A stretch of 64,000 bases of DNA from Roseovarius pelagicus (GTDB lineage: Bacteria; Pseudomonadota; Alphaproteobacteria; Rhodobacterales; Rhodobacteraceae): assembly GCF_025639885.1 (NCBI RefSeq), contig NZ_CP106738.1, forward strand, positions 1,240,001-1,304,000, given 5' to 3'. Of this stretch, positions 60,838-64,000 are shown piece by piece. The stretch's first letter is position 1; every line of letters begins with the position of its first letter. A program made the translations under genes and the position numbers. Below the pieces are notes generated by a model. It worked only from the letters and a program-made list of their open reading frames with translations, had not been told where the DNA came from and did not search any database.

Positions 60838-61518
60838 ATGTGGCGCTTTATATTGTTAACATTCGCGTTTCTGGGATTCGCGTTTTATCATCTGAGCGGT
60901 GGGGCCGACTACGCCCCGCGTGCGGACTCGCTTCAGGTCGCATTCCAGAACAAATCGTTTTTTGCGCAGCCAAAGCCCGCTCAGCCGCGCGCCCGTCAGG
61001 TCGCATCCGCCGATACCAAAACCAAGTTGACCCCGCGCCTTATCCAGCAAAAGCGCGAGGCGGTTCAGGCCGCCCACGATGCCCGAGAGGCGCGCAAGGA
61101 GGCGCGTTATCTGCAGGCGCAGGAGGCGACCCGATTCAAGGTCACGTTGGCCGCCGCCAGCCCGGCCAAAAGCGTTTTCAATCCCGAACCGATCAAGGAA
61201 ATGGGCCTATCGGGTGTGGGCGCATTTTCCGGCGGCACACTTGCCCGTGATGTAACAGGTGTCATTGGCGGCCAGAACGGAATGCAAACCGGGGCCGATG
61301 TCACCCCCGAGCCCGCTGACATTCGGGCTGTCACCGGCACCCTCGTGAACATGCGCAACGGTCCGGGCACTGATTTTGCTCAGGTCGATCAGCTCAGCCA
61401 GGGCATGCAGGTCGAAGTTCTGGAAACCGCCGCGAACGGCTGGGTCCATCTGCGCGCGCTCGATACCGGCCAAACCGGCTGGATGGCCGATTGGCTGGTC
61501 ACGGCCGCCGCCCAGTAA
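60838..61518 (+). CDS. SH3-domain protein with N-terminal membrane anchor
   Basis: A 226-aa protein. The N-terminal hydrophobic segment (MWRFILLTFAFLGFAFYHL) is a signal anchor or signal peptide, followed by a Lys/Arg/Ala-rich coiled-coil-like linker (about 60-110) and a C-terminal bacterial SH3 domain (about 165-222) with LVNMRNGPGTDFAQVDQL and TGWMADWLV. Such domains often bind peptidoglycan. The ATG at 60838 has GGGGGGA about 9 bases upstream. It diverges from parC. Confidence 0.82.
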   Translation: MWRFILLTFAFLGFAFYHLSGGADYAPRADSLQVAFQNKSFFAQPKPAQPRARQVASADTKTKLTPRLIQQKREAVQAAHDAREARKEARYLQAQEATRFKVTLAAASPAKSVFNPEPIKEMGLSGVGAFSGGTLARDVTGVIGGQNGMQTGADVTPEPADIRAVTGTLVNMRNGPGTDFAQVDQLSQGMQVEVLETAANGWVHLRALDTGQTGWMADWLVTAAAQ

Positions 61519-61570
61519 CACCCGCAAGAACGGCATTGCAGCCCCCCGCCCCGCGCGCCATAGCTGGGGC

Positions 61571-62402
61571 ATGACAGATAAATCCATACTGATCACCGGA
61601 TGCTCGTCGGGCATCGGATACGACGCGGCCCACGGCCTGCGCGCCCGTGGCTGGCGTGTCTTTGCCAGTTGCCGACAGGCGGCCGATTGCGCCCGCCTGA
61701 AATCCGAGGGCTTCGACAGCCCGCGCATCGATTATGCCGATACTGCCAGTATCGCATCGGGCCTCGCCGAAGTGTTGGAGGCGACAGATGGCAGGCTTGA
61801 TGCGCTGTTCAACAATGGGGCCTACGCCTGCCCCGGTCTGGTCGAGGATCTGCCGACAGACGCCTTGCGCACCATATTCGAGACGAACTTCTTTGGCTGG
61901 CACGACCTCAGCCGCCGGGTCATCCCCGTCATGCGCGCGCAGGGGCACGGACGAGATCGTGCAATGCTCGTCGGTTCTGGGCCTTGTCACGCTGCCGTGG
62001 CGCGGGGCCTATAACAGCACAAAATTTGCGCTCGAAGGACTGAGCGATACGCTGCGCATCGAAATGGCAGGCACCGGAATCGACGTGATCCTGATTGAAC
62101 CCGGTCCGGTCACATCAAAGATCCGGCAAAATGCGATTCCGCATTTCGAGCGGTGGATAGATTGGGAAAACTCCCCGCGTGTTGAGGCCTACCGCGCCGG
62201 ACTGCAAAAGCGGCTCTATCAGGATAACGGCCCCGACAAGTTCGAGCTGCCTGCCTCTGCCGTTACCAAAAAGCTGATCCATGCAGTAGAGGCGCGCCGA
62301 CCGCGCGCGCGCTATTACGTGACCACCCCCACCTACCTGATGGGCGTGCTGAAACGACTGCTACCCACACGTGCGCTTGATTGGGTGCTGAGGCGTAGCT
62401 GA
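61571..62402 (+). pseudogene. short-chain dehydrogenase/reductase, frameshifted
   Basis: An NAD(P)-dependent SDR. The first frame gives the cofactor site LITGCSSGIGYDAAHGLR and LDALFNNGAY; the second gives the catalytic IVQCSSVLGL and YNSTKFALEGLSDTLRIE. The frames change at about 61949-61954, where one base too many is present (GGACGAGATC where the family expects GGACG-ATC), not in a homopolymer. The joined product would have about 276 aa, normal for this SDR group. Either an assembly error or a real inactivation. Confidence 0.82.
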
Positions 62403-62484
62403 ACGTTGTTCAGCCGACATTTTCCGGTTCGCTTTTGCCGCGTGTCAGTCTACATCAATCCCAGACGCAACCAGAGGACGCATC

Positions 62485-62694
62485 ATGCTGACCGATCCGC
62501 TTTTCCTGCTTGTTCTCGTCGCCTGTGGGGCGGTCGCCCTTATACTCGGGCTAGGTATCAGCACCTTCGGCAAGGGCGGCGCGGACAATGGCAAACGCGC
62601 GAATAAATTCATGCGCTGGCGGATCATCGCACAGTTCGTTGCTGTGGTAGTGATCCTCGCCTTCGTGTTCATCCGGCGACAAATGGGGGGCTGA
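62485..62694 (+). CDS. twin transmembrane helix small protein
   Basis: A 69-aa protein with two membrane helices (about 5-27 and 47-65) joined by a short basic loop (GKGGADNGKRANKFMRW). It matches the small twin-helix family (DUF2909-like) of unknown function. In related genomes it often sits before the PduO-type adenosyltransferase, as here with 5 bases between. AGAGGA lies before the ATG. Confidence 0.85.
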   Translation: MLTDPLFLLVLVACGAVALILGLGISTFGKGGADNGKRANKFMRWRIIAQFVAVVVILAFVFIRRQMGG

Positions 62695-62699
62695 GGCCA

Positions 62700-63275
62700 A
62701 TGGTAGTCCTGAACAAGATTTACACGCGCACCGGGGATGGTGGCGATACGGCGCTTGGCAATGGCACGCGCGTGGCAAAGCATTCAATGCGCGTCAATGC
62801 CTACGGCACGGTGGATGAAACCAACGCGACCTTGGGCCTCGCGCGCCTGCATGCGACCGGCGATGTGGATACCGCATTGGCACGCATTCAGAACGATCTC
62901 TTTGATCTGGGGGCTGATCTCTGCCGCCCCGACATGGCCCGCGACGCAGAGGCCGAATATACACCCCTCCGGGTCACAGATGCGCAGGTTGCACGGCTCG
63001 AGGCGGAAATTGACGCGATGACAGCGGTGCTGGAACCATTGCGCAGCTTTATTCTGCCCGGCGGGTCGGCCCTTGCTGCGCAACTGCATCTTTGCCGCAC
63101 CGTGTCACGACGCGCCGAACGCCTGACCGTAGAACTTGCCGGGGTCGAGGACGTGAACGCCGCGGCGGTCAAATACCTCAACCGCCTCAGTGACTGGTTC
63201 TTTGTCGCGTCGCGCATGGCCAATGACGACGGGCGCGCGGATGTGCTGTGGGTTCCGGGCGCGAACCGCGAATAG
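62700..63275 (+). CDS. corrinoid (cob(I)alamin) adenosyltransferase, PduO type
   Basis: Transfers the adenosyl group of ATP to cob(I)alamin or its precursors to make coenzyme B12. The 191 aa show the ATP-binding start KIYTRTGDGGDTAL, the conserved NAYGTVDETNATLG, FILPGGS and the C-terminal LNRLSDWFFVASR. It is probably translated together with the preceding small membrane protein. Confidence 0.94.
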   Translation: MVVLNKIYTRTGDGGDTALGNGTRVAKHSMRVNAYGTVDETNATLGLARLHATGDVDTALARIQNDLFDLGADLCRPDMARDAEAEYTPLRVTDAQVARLEAEIDAMTAVLEPLRSFILPGGSALAAQLHLCRTVSRRAERLTVELAGVEDVNAAAVKYLNRLSDWFFVASRMANDDGRADVLWVPGANRE

Positions 63276-63536
63276 CGGCGGGCGGTCCAGTGCACGGACC
63301 GGCAACCGGTAGGGCGGAACCCCGCGCCGTGAGGCCGGGCGCGAACCGGTAAGCCACACGCATTTACCCCGACGGCTCGAATTTTCTGCCCAACGAATAA
63401 AACGCGACGTCTTGAGCACGTTAAATGACGATTTTTCCCTGTTTTCCGCCCACCCGAACCTATATGAAACCGCGTGAGAGCGAGAAATTGGGAGTCGCGT
63501 CGCGGCTCTTGGTATGAATTTGAGGAGACCATGCCA

Positions 63537-64000
63537 ATGAAGGTGCTAGTACCTGTCAAACGTGTGATCGACTATAACGTGAAAGTCCGCGTCAAGGCGG
63601 ATGGCAGCGGTGTCGATCTTGCAAATGTGAAGATGTCAATGAACCCGTTTGACGAGATTGCCGTCGAACAGGCGATCCGCCTGAAAGAGGCCGGTCAGGC
63701 CGATGAGGTCATCGCGGTTTCCATTGGCGTGAAGCAAAGTCAGGAAACGCTGCGCACCGCGCTGGCGATGGGTGCCGATCGCGCGATCCTCGTGGTTGCC
63801 GCCGACGACGTGCACACCGATATTGAGCCGCTGGCTGTCGCCAAGATCCTCAAAGCCGTGATCGACGAAGAGCAGCCGGGCATCGTGCTGGCAGGCAAAC
63901 AGGCGATCGACAACGACATGAACGCCACCGGTCAGATGCTGTCGGCGCTGATGGGTTGGTCTCAGGGCACATTTGCCAGCGGTCTGGAAATCGAAGGCGA
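63537..64000 (+). CDS. etfB: electron transfer flavoprotein subunit beta (3' end beyond window)
   Basis: EtfB pairs with EtfA to carry electrons from acyl-CoA and other dehydrogenases to ubiquinone through ETF-QO. The visible 154 residues include [37 protein letters not shown] and [17 protein letters not shown]. The start at 63537 fits the family and has GGAG 9 bases upstream; an ATG six bases earlier is closer to that site. etfA is expected just beyond the window. Confidence 0.96.
   Translation, partial: MKVLVPVKRVIDYNVKVRVKADGSGVDLANVKMSMNPFDEIAVEQAIRLKEAGQADEVIAVSIGVKQSQETLRTALAMGADRAILVVAADDVHTDIEPLAVAKILKAVIDEEQPGIVLAGKQAIDNDMNATGQMLSALMGWSQGTFASGLEIEG

Overview
The window looks like a chromosome segment of a marine alphaproteobacterium of the Roseobacter group (Rhodobacteraceae). 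The basis is the style of its ribosomal proteins, tandem EamA permeases, Hint-domain and putative rhamnosyltransferase genes, and the order twin-transmembrane protein / PduO / EtfB. This placement is inference from gene content; no 16S gene is present.

Layout, left to right. 1-3260: two tandem Tat-exported ABC substrate-binding proteins (the first cut by the window edge). 3516-7103: a frameshifted rarA and an HtrA-type protease on the minus strand, then a divergent two-gene + strand unit (hydrophilic 78-aa protein, host-attachment-family protein) behind an ECF-type promoter candidate. 7193-32744: the str/S10/spc/alpha ribosomal supercluster on the minus strand, read from rpsL down to rplQ. 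33119-36607: two putative rhamnosyltransferase paralogues (+) and two EamA permeases (-). 36801-49209: rpoC, rpoB, rplL, rplJ, rplA, rplK, nusG, secE. 49363-53568: a hypothetical membrane protein, tRNA-Trp, a CatB-type acetyltransferase, an interrupted gene and a second tuf copy. 53772-64000: accessory and housekeeping genes (lipoprotein, cytochrome P450, M48 peptidase with DUF898 protein, parC, SH3 protein, a frameshifted SDR, PduO adenosyltransferase, start of etfB).

The ribosomal supercluster keeps the ancestral gene order but is cut into five apparent transcription units: rpsL-rplW, rplB-rplP, rpmC-rpmD, rplO-secY-adk and rpsM-rplQ. Three boundaries carry foreign genes and one carries a gene-free spacer. 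Most units have a visible promoter of the form TTGA-N17-TA and several end in an intrinsic terminator. The inserts are four tandem secreted proteins with a strictly spaced four-cysteine framework (9896-11555), a Hint / orphan EctC / VWA / small Cys-His protein cassette (14681-17359), and a 2OG-Fe(II) oxygenase plus a 62-aa membrane protein next to rplP (21919-22881).

The strongest candidate for something undescribed is the four-cysteine family between adk and rpsM: four consecutive genes, very different in sequence, whose cysteine spacing hardly changes. Other notable signals are a dispersed family of paired intergenic palindromes with compensating arm changes, two genes with single-base frameshifts, one reading frame broken by an amber codon, and twin perfect palindromes between rpoB and rpoC. 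No rRNA operon, CRISPR array, prophage or complete insertion sequence was recognised.
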